Under the pieces are notes generated by a model, which saw only the letters and a list, made by a program, of their open reading frames with translations, made no database searches and was not told the DNA's origin. The position numbers and the translations under genes were made by a program. 64,000 bases of DNA from Chara braunii (Eukaryota; Streptophyta; Charophyceae; Charales; Characeae): positions 1,861,096 through 1,925,095 of the forward strand of contig BFEA01000111.1 of the NCBI GenBank assembly GCA_003427395.1, in the 5' to 3' direction. Shown here in pieces: positions 1 through 11,632 of the stretch; positions within the stretch are counted from its first letter, which is position 1; each line of letters opens with the position of its first letter.

Positions 1-1700
1 CCGTCGTTGGTTGTGCAACGATAGGTTTTCTCCTGATAAACATTCAATCAGGACTACCCGAAGTCTCGACTCATATCCCCCGCCATCCCACCGGAGTAAT
101 TTCCCTGGGGCGTGAATAACCCCTTAAACTCTTAACCCGTTGGTAGACGCGGGTCAGTCAGGTTGTGCTGGCTTGCAGTTATCCAATAGGGGTTGCACCC
201 TAGAGGTGCTAACCTTTACCGTTTAGCTTGGTATTCTTCAACATGCCCTGGGATTAGCACAAATGTCTGAACGGTGGGTCGCAAAATAGACCATAGGCCC
301 ACTGCGGGACTACGCAGGGGTCTGTCTCACTTAAAGGCGTTTACCAGTTCCCTATGGGACAACATAGGAAGCATGACCCCTTTTTAAAATCACAAACAGA
401 TTCACCGCCAGACTCATACACAAGGCCGTGACCTACTGACTTGATCAGAGACAGCAGCCCACGCATCCCATGACATCTTAATGCACTAACTTGCGACCTT
501 CCCAGTTCCACCAATGATCCAGTCTGTAATTCTGGTTCTTCTCGTCAGGCTTTATCAACTCAAACACTGCTTACCATGCCCTTAAATCTATTACCCTCTT
601 TTCACATGAAGGGGGTCTCTCGTAATAGGTCTCCATGCCATCCCTCTCTTCTTATAGGATAGACTATCACGCGACCTCGGTTGTATAACCGTCAATAACC
701 AGCATTTCCACCCTCCATAATCTGAAGGGGGTCTCCACCATAGAGCAACTCACTGAGGGCCTACTTAAGGGTCCCTTTGTCAACTCATACGCAAAACAAC
801 TCAAACAGGGGGACCAATTTATGGGTCCCTTTCACAACTTAGCCATAAACATTCAGCATGGTAAGCATTCGAGTCTTATAGGCACGCAAGACCCCTTAGG
901 GTCCTCACACATCTGTCACAAAACAGTCGCGCTGCCTCCCCTGATACTCGGTCATTTCACCCGCCCATGGGCAGGCCGCACGAGTATACTGAAGAGTAGA
1001 CGATAATCACAATCACACAATACACATACATGAGATGTATCCCATACATCTCTCACACAAAGCCCTCATTCATTGGGATAAAGCCACACGTGTGAAAGTG
1101 ATCGTGATCGTCACAAGAGTAAATCCCACAGAGTGTGAAATCAAAATATACTCGGGAGCAAAATATCTCCCTCAAGTCTCAATACAGCACCCAACTCAAA
1201 CTCTCACACACACAATTCCTAGGATATACCTAGGAATAGGATGCCCGCCCCAGTGAACAACTCAGCACTCAGTTCCCTGTACACTCTACAGGGTGGACTC
1301 ACACCCCAGATTTTATGGCTCTCAGGATCCAATCAGAAATGTAAGGAAGGTTTCCAAACCTCCAAACCTAATGTACCAATCACACAGTCACAGGTATCTC
1401 ACAACTGAATCTCACCCGCTGAACTGTACCACACACAAAACCCAATGACCGATTGAGCCCTGCCACCTATGTATGTACAACTAGACAGGACTCCCACGAC
1501 GAACTCAGACGTACACACCCCTTAGGATCCACTCAACCGACTCAGAGTACGTACATCCCTAACCCGACCTCTGGGTACAAAGGAACTCTAGTCCTACTGT
1601 CATATAGACAGGCCAGCCCCTACTCACTCATGGCCTCCTGGTTCTGCCTATACAATTGTGCCCTACCCCAATCTGGAGCCCGCTCTACCACTCGCCCCTG
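1..1700 (-). other. 3' noncoding region of element 1
   Basis: No ORF here resembles a known protein. The stretch is homologous to about 26945-28430 of element 2. It contains repeated short motifs close to ATGAAGGGGGTCTC (near 606 and 722), with counterparts in element 2 near 27572 and 27615. A small perfect inverted repeat with 9-bp arms (ATTCCTAGG and its complement) lies near 1216-1238. Confidence 0.6.
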
Positions 1701-4478
1701 TCAGTCGTATATCCTCCCACCACTCCCTGTCACTCTCCCAGCCGCCTTGTCCTTACGAAACTTCGGGCATTCAAGAGCTCTATATACGCCGTCCTTGCAG
1801 AAGAAGCACTGATCGTCTGATCTCCCCCGACACCTCCTCTTCTTCTTCTGGGACCCAGGCAACGGCGGCGTCTCGCTAGTTTCCCTGCTCATCTCGTGGC
1901 TCTGGGGCATACTCCATGACTCTGCCGGCCCTGCCCCCATCATCTGGGTACTCGGCCCTGCTAGCACCTCATCTCCCTCGGGTCGGTACGCTGGAGTGTC
2001 CAATCTCAGTGGCCTACCCTCGCGGACTCCTCCCATCGCAGTCACCCCCTCGTCCCTATGGAGGTCAGAAGGTTGGGGAGTCATGGCAGTCGCTGGCTCG
2101 CTCATAACTTCCTGCTGCTGCTCTGAGATGTGCTCTCCTTAGTCAGCTCCAGTAGCCCAAGAGCCTAACTGCGTCCTCAACTCCCCTATCTCTGGCACGC
2201 GCTCTGGGGTCTCTTGCCTCTGAGGCCCTCCTGACGGCATGTCCAGCTTCATAGCTGCCACCAACTCGTCCAGTCGAGACGCCTCTTCCCCCATGGATGC
2301 TGCTGCTCCCGTAAGGGCACCCTCTTGCACCTCCAAAAGGATCGTAGTGGACTCCTCTGTGGGGCCCCCCTCCGCCACTGGAGGTTGCGGTCTCTGCGCC
2401 GGCTCGTCCCCATGAACCTCAATCGTCATAGTGGTGGCCTGTTGCGAGGCCAACTCAGTAGGAGTCCTGAAGCTGAACCTCCTCTCCTCGGCCTCCCGCC
2501 TTGCCACCGCCTCTGTTGGGTCCAGGAATACCTTTCCCATGCCCTCTTGCTGTGTCGTCTCTGTCGTTCCTTCCTGGCCAAAGAGCCCCTGTACCTTCTT
2601 CCCCTGGATACCATACCGGCTCTGCTCCGTCCAGTCGACCACCTTAGTGGCCGAGAGCCTCTCTACCATAGCCGCCATGTCCTGGAGCCTCTTCTCCCAC
2701 TCCGCCTCCTTGGCTTCCATGCGGGACCTCCACGCTTGGTTCTCTGCCCTCTCTTCCGCCAACTGGATGGACAACTCTCCCACTTCTAACCTCGAGGCCG
2801 CCAACTCATCGCTGAGCATGGAGTACCGCTGGAAGGACGAGATCGCCACCTCACCTATCCTCCTGTCTGCACGCTCAATCTCCATCCTGGCGGCTGAAAA
2901 TCCGTCCTATGTTTCTCGTGCCTCGTCCACCCTCGCACTCTCCTGCCCTACCTCTCGCGACCTCAGGCAAGCAGCATCCCTCTCGCTCTCATAGCTGGCC
3001 CAAGCCTCGCTAATCCTCTGCTCGCTCGTCGGAGGGTCAATTGGCGGCTTTCGCGCTTCTCCCGCGGCCTCCATCCCGAGCTTTTCCTGGTATAACTCCT
3101 CGAGGCGTACCTGCACCCTCGCGCACTTTTTTTTTTCCGTCTTCCCTGATGGCCTCCTTACCCACACCTCATGGGTCTCTCGCAGTGGGTCTCTCCCACT
3201 CGTCCCCTCCTCTGTGGGTGGCGGCCCTGGCGGAGGCTCCCCGGATGTCGGCACCTCCACATCCATACGTTCACCTGTAGGCTCAATTAGTTGTGGTGCC
3301 ATAGTAGTAGGTGTCCTCACTCTCTCGCCCTCCTCTGGGTCTGCCTGCGTCGGAGGTGGCGTAGTATTTTCCGATGGAGGCCCCAACATCTCCTCGTTGT
3401 TCGGCTCAGGAATTCCTTCAGGCCAATACTGCCGCGCCTATTCTGGAATCGAGGTAGGAGGAGGGGTATCATCCCCAACAGTGATAACCCCCTCAGTCTG
3501 CGGCTCCCCGGGTTCGCGAGACCTCGCCTCAGGCCCCGACTCATGTGGCTCCTCCTCTACTGGCTCATACCGTGCCGGTCCGCTCTGGTCCGCTCCCAGC
3601 TGTGACGCCCCCCACTGGGACGCATCGAGATGAGCCTCCAACCTGTCGAGCGGCGTTCTCAATGGCACCGCCTCCCCCCCCTCTGGTAACGTTGGGGACG
3701 GGCCCCGTAGATCACTGCCCGTGATTCGGCGAAACTCCACCCGCTCAAGTCCATAGGTAAGGGGTAGCTCCGCCACCTGAGCTGGCCCCGTGGCCTGAAC
3801 TGGCTCCACCGCCTGGGCGGCCTCTGCTGGCCCATCTCGCTGTGCCGAGGCCTTTCGGCCCCCTCTGGTCGTAGTGGCCCCTTTCGGCCCTGGACCCTGT
3901 GACCTCTTACTCCTCTGTCGTCTCTCCACCCTGGGCTCTGGTCTCTCGGGCTCTAGTCGTCGAAATGCCTGTCTCAACTGGGCCTGGCAGTCCTCCCAGT
4001 CGCGTGCCCTGTCTCGGATCTGCCTCGCCAACGACCTCTCCGCTCTCCGCGTCCAGAGGGGCAGCATCTGCATCCACTCCTCCTGCCCAGTCCCCTGGTC
4101 GCGCTTATACTGCTCATAGGCCGGGATGAACTCCTCCGCATTGTCTTCCTCCAATCGAATAGGCAACCCATCCGGTCCCAACGGCGAAATCCTCAGCATC
4201 TGCATCCTCGCCTCCACATCCTGCCAGGTCAAAGCCTCCTCCTGGATGTGCGCAATATGCTCCTCAAAACGCCCAACTCCTCTCAGGTGTCGTATCCTCT
4301 CCAAGGTAGACCAACCCTCCTGTGTCGCATGTGCCTGGTAGGAGTCTAGAAAGAACTCTATGTTATCATCGTCGAAAACAGGCGTAGACTCCCTCTCAGA
4401 TGGTCTGCGCGAGTCATCCCCTCCTGATGCTCCCTGAGGCCTCTGTCGTGGCCGCGCGCCCCTCCCGCGTCTCTGCAT
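1701..4478 (-). pseudogene. Post-integrase ORF of element 1: second Gag-like protein, interrupted by stops
   Basis: One reading frame runs about 925 codons from an ATG at 4478 to 1701, broken by in-frame stops near 3435 (TAG), 2889 (TAG) and 2136 (TAA). The N-terminal part (after FDDDNIEFFLDSY) resembles retrotransposon capsid starts of the type F-x-G-x-N-x-x-x-FL. It is followed by basic and Pro/Glu-rich linkers, a heptad-like coiled-coil region (about 2550-2880), and a C-terminal zinc-knuckle-like motif, CFFCKDGVYRALEC, with Tyr where CCHC knuckles have His. Element 2 carries the same ORF in the same place. I take it to be a second nucleocapsid or accessory Gag; an envelope is unlikely because I see no signal peptide or membrane anchor. 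The ATG was chosen because the MQR start is shared by both copies and follows a splice-acceptor-like site. Confidence 0.6.
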
Positions 4479-4500
4479 GGCTGTCTTCGAAAAGTCTGAC

Positions 4501-4530
4501 CTGCACAACAGGCGAGAGAAAAGCAAGTAG
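4501..4530 (-). promoter_or_regulatory. Candidate 3' splice site before the post-integrase ORF (element 1)
   Basis: On the minus strand a pyrimidine-rich run (CTTTTCTCTCGCCTGTTG) leads to TGCAG/GT, with the CAG at 4503-4501, 23 nt before the ATG at 4478. A CTAAC branch-point-like sequence lies further upstream. Element 2 keeps the same arrangement. Use of the site is inference. Confidence 0.4.
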
Positions 4531-4668
4531 GCACACAACAAGGTTAGCCCTCGGTTCATCGAGTTTTTATGATAACACACATGCCTTTTCCTACTCCCTC
4601 ACCTGCCTTAACCATAACATGCAACACCTCAAGGACTAGTCCATTCTGAAGAATGTAAAATTATTTAC

Positions 4669-6305
4669 CTATTCCCTGACCACGAATTTCTTCAGCCTGG
4701 TCCCTGATACCCAATCCTGCCAGCCTGTCCCGTCCAGCTCCTCGATCTGATAGGCCCCAAATTCGCCACATCGCAAAATTCTATAGGGGTTCATCCATCT
4801 CTTGTCGAGCTTTCTCGACCATTGCTTCTCCAGAGAGGAGTCGTACAGTAACACGACGTCCCCTACTGCCAACGGCTCCTTCCTTACTCGCGCCATCTGG
4901 TCCCACCTCATCTTATCTTCCATGCGGCTCTTTTCTACCTGACCAGCGGCCTCTCGCAATCTTTCTTCGGCCGCCCCCACTTGTCGCGCCCGAATATCGA
5001 GCAGTTCTTCGAAGGACAGGTTCACCTCCAAGTCCTGGCGCCTCCACGTTTTCATAAGGCTTTCTATGGGAAAGGTGGCGTGCCTCCCATACCATAGTGT
5101 GGCTGGCGCGTACTTGGTAGTCCTCTTTACAGTAACATTCTCCACGAAGAAAGCTGCCCGTAGGAACTTTGGCCACTGGCCAGGCTTACCCTCTGTCCAC
5201 TTAGCCAGAAGATTCGTGATGGTACTGTGTGTGCCCTCTCTCCACAGGAGCGTTCGCTTGAGGGTGCGCGGCCGTAGTATAGTTGGCCACTACGCCATAC
5301 CCTGCAAGCAACGTCCTCACCTCATTGCAGGTAAACTTTGATCCTCGATCCATCACGAACTCCTTGACAAAAGGATATCGCAGGTAATACTCCTCGATGC
5401 AGTTTGCCAAAACCGGGCCAGTCTTCGTCCGGATAGCTCGTCCGTCCACAAACCCAGTAAGGTTATCCCGTGCATCGAAGATGTAGTTACACCTATTCTC
5501 CCCTGTTGGCATGAATAACAGGTCCAAGTGTACGACCGCACCCACTTTCCTTTCCAACCTTGGGTGTAGGGGCTCTCCAGGCCTTTGCGCTGACCTCTCT
5601 TGGAAAAGGTATACAGGACTGGCAGTATTTGATAACCATCGTCAGCATCTCGTCCCAATGGTAGAGCTCGCTTATCTTCGCGCATATGGCACCAACTCCT
5701 CTGTGCCCCCCTGCTATACCATCGTGTAGGGCAGCTATGATATCAATTTGCCGGTTCCTCCCACATACGATCCTCTTAGGGTTCCCGACCTGCCGCTTTA
5801 TAAACAAGTGGCCGTCTCTTACCACATAGAGGTGCCTCATCTCCTGTGCCTTGGCACTTGCATCTCTATCCCTCATCTCACATGATAGGAGCAACCCCAA
5901 TTCCCGGTAGATCCCATCGTACTCCTCCGCCTGAAACGCCTCCTTGATTTCTCCTTCCTCGAATTCGTCGTCCCGACTTTCAGGAACTAGAATCTCATTT
6001 TCCTCATGACTGAACGAGCCCTTTCGGTCAAAGTCTTCTTGCAGGAGCGTATTGGTGAGCAGGTACATCCCTCCCATTAGTTGCTCATGCTCCTCTACCT
6101 GAGTGGGGCCTTCTTCTATCGTCCTCATTTCCTCCACCAAGCTGTGCGTTCCTGCCAATGTCATTTCATCATCCAACCAACATCCTTGCTCCCCCACGGA
6201 TCCTCCTCTTGAAAAGGCTTGAGGACCAACTCTTCCTTCTGCTCGTACCCCTTTGGCGCTAACCATATAGGGTGGCTGACGCAACTGGGTACTCGCAGGG
6301 ACCAC
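4669..6305 (-). pseudogene. pol: Integrase of element 1, frameshifted
   Basis: The fragments give a full Ty3 integrase: an HHCC zinc-binding N-terminus (HDGIAGGHRGV, then YCQSC), the catalytic core with Asp in HLDLLF, Asp in VMDRGSKF and Glu in APVERGH, and a C-terminal GPY/F-like module (PYRILRCGEFGAYQIEELDG) ending in LKKFVVRE at 4669. No chromodomain follows. The pieces lie in different frames (6305-5493, 5557-5201, 5145-4669), with breaks just after the second zinc Cys pair and after the catalytic Glu. Integrase would insert the cDNA into host DNA. It is inactive as assembled. Confidence 0.85.
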
Positions 6306-8066
6306 TCGTTTATATGCAGGCGGACGTCCTCCTCTTGGTCCAAAAACCCATCAACTGGTGGGGCGTCTTCTATTGATTCCTGGTCCGATCCGTCCCAGTT
6401 GATGCGGCTTAACCCATCTACCCTGTTCTTGTTCCCTTGAATCCTTTCCAGCTTGAAATTAAACATCAAAATGAAGGTCAACCATCTTGCAACGGTTGGG
6501 TCATACGGAGTGTAATTTTTCAGGGAGCATGCAAGTGCAGTGGGTCCACCCTCAAAATGAGCCTCCTGCCGAAAACATAGTTCCGGAAGGTCCTTAGGCA
6601 ATGAAGTACCGCCAGCGTCTCCTTCTTGAACTGAGAGTAGTTCCTCTCAGTTGTATTGAGAGTGCGACTTTCGAACCTTAGCGTTCTCTCCTTCTCTTCA
6701 GTGTCTGCCTGAATCAGGACTCCTCCTAAGGCAGTTGGCCCAGCGTCCGTCTCAATGACGAATGGCCTTTCCTCCGTGGCCTCATAGTTTGGCACTCCCA
6801 ATACCAAACCCCCTTCCTTAAATTCTCCCTTCATCCTACCAACCGCCTCTTCCTGGTCCTCGCCCTAGACCCATTCCTGATCCTGACGCACCAACTTCCT
6901 TAAATGTTCAGTCTTTGTGGCAAAGTCCTTTACGAAGCTCCTCCAAAACCCGAATGTCCTAAGGAAGCCCCTCACATCCGTTATCGAGCGGAAGGGCACT
7001 GGCCACTCAAGGATCTTGTCTGTTTTCTTTACGTCATGCCTTCGCCCACTCTCATTACAGACAAAACCTGGAATCATGGCCTCCCTCATATAATGTTTCG
7101 ACCTAGGGCCGCTTGCCGTCAGGTTATGTTCCTCCAATAACCCCAGAACCTGATCGATGTCTTGGACATGCTTCCAGACAAAACGCCGCACGGCGGGCAT
7201 CACTTCGTCTTCCTCTTTCTCCTTCGGACCTTTGACCGCCAGGTCATCGATATAGCGTTGGGTGATATGTAGGTTGACCGTCTGCATGGCTCTGATCATA
7301 TGCCTCTGCACCATCGCTACTGCATTTGTCCAACCTTGAGGCGCCACGTTCATGTGAATCAAACCTCTGGGTGTGTGCATCGCCGTTACGGGCCTGTCTG
7401 GCGGGTATACGGGGAATTGGTCGTACCCCGAGTAGAGGTCTATAGGCGAGATTATAGGCCTCCCTGCGCACGACTCTGACAATGCGTCCGCGTTTGGCAA
7501 CCCTCCCGCGTCCCGCACTGTCACCGCATTTAGCCGCTGCAAGTCCTGCACCCACCTTAGCGTCCCATTTGGTTTAATAAAACAAAACCAAGGCGACGCG
7601 TACGGTCCACTCGAATAGTCGGCCACGTGTGTCCGCATCTTGTCGTCCAGGTAGTCCACCACCTTCTTCTCCTCATCCGGATTTGGGTATCGTGCGCTCC
7701 TTAGATTCCATGGCTCGTGTGGAACAGTGCGGATTCGTATCATCAGAATCTTATCCACATCCAGCCTCCCACACTCGTCGTCATTGAACACATACGCACG
7801 GTGTCTTTTCTTCATCAGTCCTACCATTAACGCTCTCTCCTGGGGCGACAGGAAGTTGGGCTCCCCGATTATCAACTTTCCCTCATTCTCGTCGTTGATA
7901 CGACACGACCCGGCCAACGCGTGCTCCCGCATACGCCGTATCAATCCTCGTTCCAACTCGTAGTACGCTTCCTCATCCTCCGTGACGAGCACGTGAACTG
8001 GGCGGCACTTCTTATCTATGGTCTTGTACCACCTTTGGGAGCCCTGCTTAAGCCCTCCCCTAAAAA
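6161..8066 (-). pseudogene. pol: Reverse transcriptase-RNase H of element 1, interrupted
   Basis: The RT core is clear: WFCFIKPNGTLRWVQDLQRL, then DLYSGYDQ with the first catalytic Asp, then QRYIDDLAV with the Asp pair. A TAG near 6862-6864 replaces a Trp that is intact in element 2 (QEWVWGDD). RNase H follows with ETDAGPTALGGVL and NYSQFKKETLAVLHC. A one-base loss near 6545 moves the end of RNase H into another frame, which continues to 6161. Upstream the frame is open back to the UUUUUUA heptamer at 8061-8067, so I start it there; no good ATG exists nearby. Confidence 0.88.
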
Positions 8067-8984
8067 AGGCCGACTTGTCGTTCGGGCCTGGGCCATTGCA
8101 GGGCCTCCTCCCCCTCCTGGAAGCTGATACACCAACTCCACCTCTCCCACTTGAGGGTTCTCCAAAACCTGCTCCCTCGATGCCTTAATGGCCTCCGGAT
8201 CCGCCATGTCATGAGCCGACACCACCTCCATGGCCTTATTCACATCTGTGAGGCTCAGTGTCGGCACCTCAGCCTTATCCTCCTCCTCGGGCACTTCCCA
8301 AAGCCATCTTCGCTCGTTCTCCGATTCCTCGAAGGTGAATGAGTCGAGATTAGGCTTGTTCCTCCCGCTCCCCGGCCCCATGTTTCGGCAGGTGACAACT
8401 TCGTAGTTCCCGCACGCTGGGTCGCATAAGAGCAGGATCATTGTCCCGTCGTGCTTATTAAAAATCAACATCTTCGTTCGACACAGGAACGACCTTCCCA
8501 GAAGGATGGGATGATCGACATCGGGCATGACGAAGAAGCACGTCCTGGCTCGCACCTTTCCAATCTCTATAATCACATTAGACGCCGTGCCGCAAAAAGC
8601 GGCCTTGCAGTTCACGCCATGCAGCATGCCATGGTCCGAGCAGTCGATCTCCATGCCTATCATCGCCGCCTCCTTCTCCCTGATGATATTTATTTCTGCG
8701 CCCGTGTCCACCATCCCAGTGCACTTCTGGTTCTTTATCACCAGATCCACTTGCCCGCACGCCACACGTTTCCAATCCATCCTTGTCCCTGCCTCAGTCC
8801 ACTCCACCTCCCTGGGCAGGACCGTACTCAGATGGACATTTCGCACCAATCTTCGTGAGAGTCGCCCTTTCAACTCCCCACGGAGCCTTGGCGCCGACGC
8901 CAGGATATCCTTCAGGTTCATCAAGTCATTATGGCCTTCCAGGAGTTTGTCCACCATCCGCTCCACATCAAAACCTTCCTCCAT
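8016..8984 (-). CDS. pol: Aspartic protease of element 1
   Basis: The frame carries the retroviral-type protease motif GMVDTGAEINII (catalytic Asp in DTG) and, about 70 residues on, HPILLGRSFL, the usual partner of the flap/second half. It would cleave Gag and Pol polyproteins. The frame opens upstream of the Met at 8984 and overlaps the end of gag. It ends with TAG at 8016-8018, while RT lies in the -1 frame; the overlap holds a canonical slippery heptamer. The protein is uninterrupted here, unlike the element 2 copy. Confidence 0.85.
   Translation of the reverse strand: MEEGFDVERMVDKLLEGHNDLMNLKDILASAPRLRGELKGRLSRRLVRNVHLSTVLPREVEWTEAGTRMDWKRVACGQVDLVIKNQKCTGMVDTGAEINIIREKEAAMIGMEIDCSDHGMLHGVNCKAAFCGTASNVIIEIGKVRARTCFFVMPDVDHPILLGRSFLCRTKMLIFNKHDGTMILLLCDPACGNYEVVTCRNMGPGSGRNKPNLDSFTFEESENERRWLWEVPEEEDKAEVPTLSLTDVNKAMEVVSAHDMADPEAIKASREQVLENPQVGEVELVYQLPGGGGGPAMAQARTTSRPFLGEGLSRAPKGGTRP
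8061..8067 (-). promoter_or_regulatory. Candidate -1 ribosomal frameshift site, U UUU UUA (element 1)
   Basis: In the protease frame the codons read CCT TTT TTA GGG, which is the X XXY YYZ form with zero-frame codons TTT TTA. A -1 slip leads directly into the open RT frame, and the protease frame stops 45 nt later. Immediately downstream GGGAG can pair with CTCCC around a GC-rich loop. The site and flanks are identical in element 2. Function is inference. Confidence 0.6.
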
Positions 8985-11239
8985 CCGGACCGCATACTTC
9001 TTCCTCTTAGGTACGCTGTCTGGTAGGCTTGGCTCGGCCTCCTCCGGGCTCCTCTCTTTTTGGCCCTCAGCTCCGCCCGCTGATCCTCCTCTTGTCGGAG
9101 CCTCTCATCCTCTTCGTCGTCATCCTCTTCCTCTTCCTCTTCCTCTGGAACCTCCACCACCTCTTTCCTACGTCCTGGCTCGGGCTCCTTTCGAGGGGGT
9201 GCTTGACTGGGCTCTTGGCTAGGCCCGACCTTAATTTGGCTCCTAGTCCGAGCCGCCTGCGGCACCCTCCCATGCGACGTGGGGGGTCTATAGGCCATAC
9301 CTGACCTAGGGCCCGTCCCTACACTCGCCACTCTTGGGTACCCCTGTTGTCCTGGTGAAGGCTCAGGTCCGGAGTCGTAAAGGAAGACCTCAGGCAGATT
9401 GGCCTCCCACTCTCGGGCTTCTTCACACAGGGCCTGCACCTTCCGCTGGTACCTTCCCACCTTTTCCAGCAGATCTTCCATCCTCCCCAAGAGGACTATG
9501 GCCGGCTCTCCTTCGCCTTCCTGCCCCTCGTCATCCGATTCGATGACTATTGGCTCCTCCCTTATAGTCCCAGCCTTTAGTCGCCGAGTGACCTCCTCAC
9601 TATCCCCTACAATCTCCTCCACTCTTACGGTCGGCTCTTCCTTCACCTGCCACATCCTAAACATTGTCGGGGGTGCTGTGGGTCCCGCTGCTGCTCGCCG
9701 GAGAGCCTCTTGCCTGATTCCTCCCGGGGTCCTGGGGTCGATATGCTTACCCCACTTGTCATAGATATTCCCGTCCATACAGGAGGAGATTAACCCTGAC
9801 AATTCATCCTCCCGCCTCCGCTCGTAGAACCGCACAGTGTGGCCTACATCGCCACAATGCCAACAGGTGGCATTTCGCCAATCAAAGCGGGGCCTCCCAT
9901 ACCCTTGGCCCCCTTCCTGGCCGCCCCAGCCACCTTGGTTCTGGCCCCTTTGACCATTCCAACCACCCCCACGAACCCCACCATTTCCTCCCTGGCCTCG
10001 GCCGCCACCTCCTCGACCCCCTTGACCTCGGCCTCCATTGCCTTGTCCGCCTTGTCCTTGGTTTCCTCCACCGGCCACGCTAGCCTGCGAGGCCTGTTGG
10101 GAGGGAGGTGGTTGGGCCACAAACTGACCCTGAGCCGCAGGGTAGCTCGGGGGCCCCATACTTGCCGCTGGGCCCTCATAAGGGACCATTTGCCCGGGGT
10201 GAGTTTGACTACCCCCGCACGAGGTGCAGTGATTACAACTGGGCCAGGATGAAGACTGACAATGCGGCACCCAGTGCCCACAAGCCGGCGGCGGCCCCAT
10301 ACATGACGGCCCAGCCGTCGCTGACGTTGTCGTGGCAGCAGGTGGAGGCACATCAATCGCTTGCGGGACCTGCCCTTTTTCGGATCCTTGACCCCCCACT
10401 TGTAAATTCCGTTGCTTCCTCTGGGCCTTGGTTAGGATCAGGGAGCCCGTCTCTTCTCCACCATAGTCCTCGCGCCTAGCCTCCTCTTCCACTGCCTCGG
10501 ACGCCCGGCCTTGGGCCACGGTCACTCCCCTCTTTTGCACTTCCGCCTCATTATCATACCCCAACGCTGCCAATACGTCCGTGACGATCCTCTTCACCCC
10601 TGGGGTCCCGAACGCGGTGGCGTCCCTTTCCTTTCTCTTGCGCCTTTGCAGCCGCACCTGGTGTTGCTCCACCTGGTCCAGGCTCCCCTCTTCCACCCCT
10701 TTGTCGATAGTGGCCCAGGTGAGTTTCTCATTTCCCCCTCCGTGACCCGTCAGCTCCGAGGCCTCCGAGCCAGTAAGCAGACCCAAAAATATGGCACACT
10801 GCGTTTCTTCGGAGATCCCGTGCACCTTCCGTGCCTTCCATTTAAACTCGTGCACAAACGCCCCAATCGTGGAGAAGTCATCCTTGTTCATGGCCTCCAA
10901 ATCCGCCATGGTTAACAAGCCATCCCCCAACCTGTACTTTCTCTGCATCATGTCCCTGAACCTCGCCCAACTACCATTGGCGGCATCCACGACCTTGCCC
11001 ACTTCTTGATGGTGGCTATGAAGGACATATCTTAGAACTCGCTGGAGCTTGACCTCGTCCAACAGCCCCACCAGTGCTTGCTCCATCAGGTCTAGCTAGT
11101 CGGACACCCGTTCTCCCTTGAAGTGGAAAGTATCAACCTTCGGGACATTGCTCGGCGCTCTCTCGCGCTTATCTAGGGCATCGATGAGGTCGTTGAGCGT
11201 TACAAGCTTTCTCCCACCGTCCGCCATCTCCTCAGGCAT
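8921..11239 (-). pseudogene. gag: Gag polyprotein of element 1, one early stop
   Basis: The frame starts at ATG 11239 (MPEEMADGG) and is open to 8921 apart from one TAG at 11096-11098, in the context VSD-stop-LDL. Residues after the stop form a capsid-like helical region (YVLHSHH, KYRLGDGL, FVHEFKWKARKVHGI) typical of Retrotrans_gag. A long Gly/Gln-rich stretch precedes the zinc knuckle CWHCGDVGHTVRFY, whose last Cys is Tyr in this copy. The C-terminal third is acidic and charged (runs of Glu and Asp). Gag would package RNA in virus-like particles. The same TAG occurs in element 2. Confidence 0.85.
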
Positions 11240-11632
11240 TTTGATTAACTGCCTTCGGCTTCAATCCCCCTGTTATAAGAAGCGATAGGACGAAAGGTTC
11301 CACTCAGCAGTCCATTCCTTTACGATCCTATCGGACCGACCACCTAAGCACCCGACGCTGTGGACCTGGCAGGCATCTCTCTCTCTACTTCCTACCTCCT
11401 TGGGTTCACCTAAGTAAGACCCATTCTCATCACGTAATTCACTCACATACTCACCTCGTTCATGCCATCAGCCAAACCACCAAGCAGATCAACATTCACA
11501 CCCACACAACCATATAGACTACTATACGATCCGTCTCATAGTTCTTCTCTTATTTGCTCACGTGCTTAGTTCTCTCTTATTCTCATATCTTGATGTCGGT
11601 CCACCAGGGACAAAGGTAGGCTTCCGTCATCA
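11240..11632 (-). other. 5' leader of element 1
   Basis: This is noncoding sequence between the primer-binding site and the Gag start. It is homologous to 38025-38410 in element 2. I see no ORF or recognised motif. Confidence 0.5.

Noticed and set aside
1701-4478. Retroviral-type envelope in the post-integrase ORF
   Set aside because: There is no signal peptide, membrane anchor or cleavage site. The sequence is charged, coiled-coil and knuckle-bearing.
4669-4800. Chromodomain at the integrase C-terminus
   Set aside because: The protein ends shortly after the GPY/F-like module, without the aromatic cage pattern of a chromodomain.
6862-6864. Recoded UAG (Trp) because several TAGs stand where the other copy has Trp
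   Set aside because: TGA and TAA also interrupt the same genes, and other TAGs stand for Gln or Glu. Ordinary decay explains them.
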